From: Pseudisothecium myosuroides
Taxonomy: Eukaryota > Streptophyta > Bryopsida > Hypnales > Lembophyllaceae
Direction: 5' to 3'
Assembly: GCA_951799445.1 (NCBI GenBank)
Contig: OX637289.1
Span: forward strand, 2,644,501 to 2,708,500
DNA: 64,000 nucleotides
Below are positions 63,531-64,000 of this stretch, one piece after another (position 1 is the stretch's first letter; each line of letters begins with the position of its first letter). A program made the translations under genes and the position numbers. The notes beneath the pieces were generated by a model. The model saw nothing but the letters and a program-made list of their open reading frames with translations. It searched no databases and was not told the origin of the DNA.

Positions 63531-64000
63531 TGAAGCAATAGTGAGTTCCATGTTTTATTTTGTTCAATCCTCTTCTTTGGGTCACAAGATAGATTGAAAA
63601 GACTCCAAGGCTTTTGAAAGGATTCAAAATGGGTTGTGAATTTGAATTTGTAAGTGGGCAATTAATCAAGTGTGATATATTTCACTTAGTTTGCTTTACA
63701 CATCATCAAATTCCACCCCTACATCTCTTATTTTATTTATATTCCAATGTTTGAATTGATAAAATTGTGAATCTACAAAGGTGCGATTGGACTAGATATG
63801 GTAGGATGCACTTCACTGATTATTATGTACACTTATAGAAAGTCACACAAAACTTATAAAAATCTAAAATTAGAATTGGCTTTAGAGGATATTTTGACAA
63901 TCACTTCATGCATGGACTCATTCAAGGAAATCTGACTTATTTTTAGACGCAATGATGGCATGATAAGTATGTACTATTTGTAGCATTTTGGTCCGATACA

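Overview
This 64 kb window is nuclear DNA of a land plant. The reasons are split genes with short GT-AG introns, a plant-type ATG1 kinase, a LONELY GUY (LOG) cytokinin enzyme, an IPT9-like tRNA isopentenyltransferase, a short plant-type Elongin A, and very AT-rich intergenic DNA full of small DNA transposons. No marker fixes the species. A seedless plant (bryophyte or lycophyte) is possible, but that is only a guess.

Layout. 1-18.8 kb is intergenic repeat DNA with one possible small coiled-coil gene near 14.4 kb. 19.8-24.9 kb holds ATG1 (minus strand, 12 exons, 711 aa), with a 277 bp palindromic element about 430 bp upstream of its start. 25.6-34.9 kb is repeats. 34.9-36.8 kb holds LOG (minus, 6 exons, 208 aa, intact). 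37.3-53.8 kb is repeats. 53.8-55.8 kb holds an IPT9-like gene (minus, 3 exons) broken by a frameshift and an in-frame stop and lacking a middle segment. 57.1 kb holds an intronless RING-finger gene (plus). 59.4-60.9 kb holds Elongin A (minus, 5 exons, 220 aa, intact). The last 2 kb returns to repeats. Exon models were joined by hand, and reading phase is kept at every junction of ATG1, LOG and Elongin A.

The main novelty is the intergenic DNA. About 20 copies or fragments of a non-autonomous element family share ends of the form CCCCTAAAGGACC...GGTCCTTTAGGGG and are flanked by TTAA on both sides, the hallmark of the piggyBac superfamily. Full copies of the main lineage are 909-1030 bp; related lineages are about 650, 680 and 220 bp. 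No transposase is visible. A duplicated host repeat inside the window gives an empty-site comparison for one copy, and another copy has TTAT on both sides, which supports a 4 bp target duplication. They are interleaved with other non-autonomous elements: a hAT-like element with an 8 bp duplication, a 1 kb foldback, a 158-279 bp MITE family, a Stowaway-type MITE and a TA-flanked MITE. Several are nested, so their order of insertion can be read.

Functionally the genes cover autophagy initiation (ATG1), cytokinin activation (LOG), a decayed tRNA-type cytokinin precursor gene (IPT), ubiquitin ligation (RING) and transcription elongation or ubiquitin ligation (Elongin A). LOG and IPT lie 17 kb apart on the same strand.
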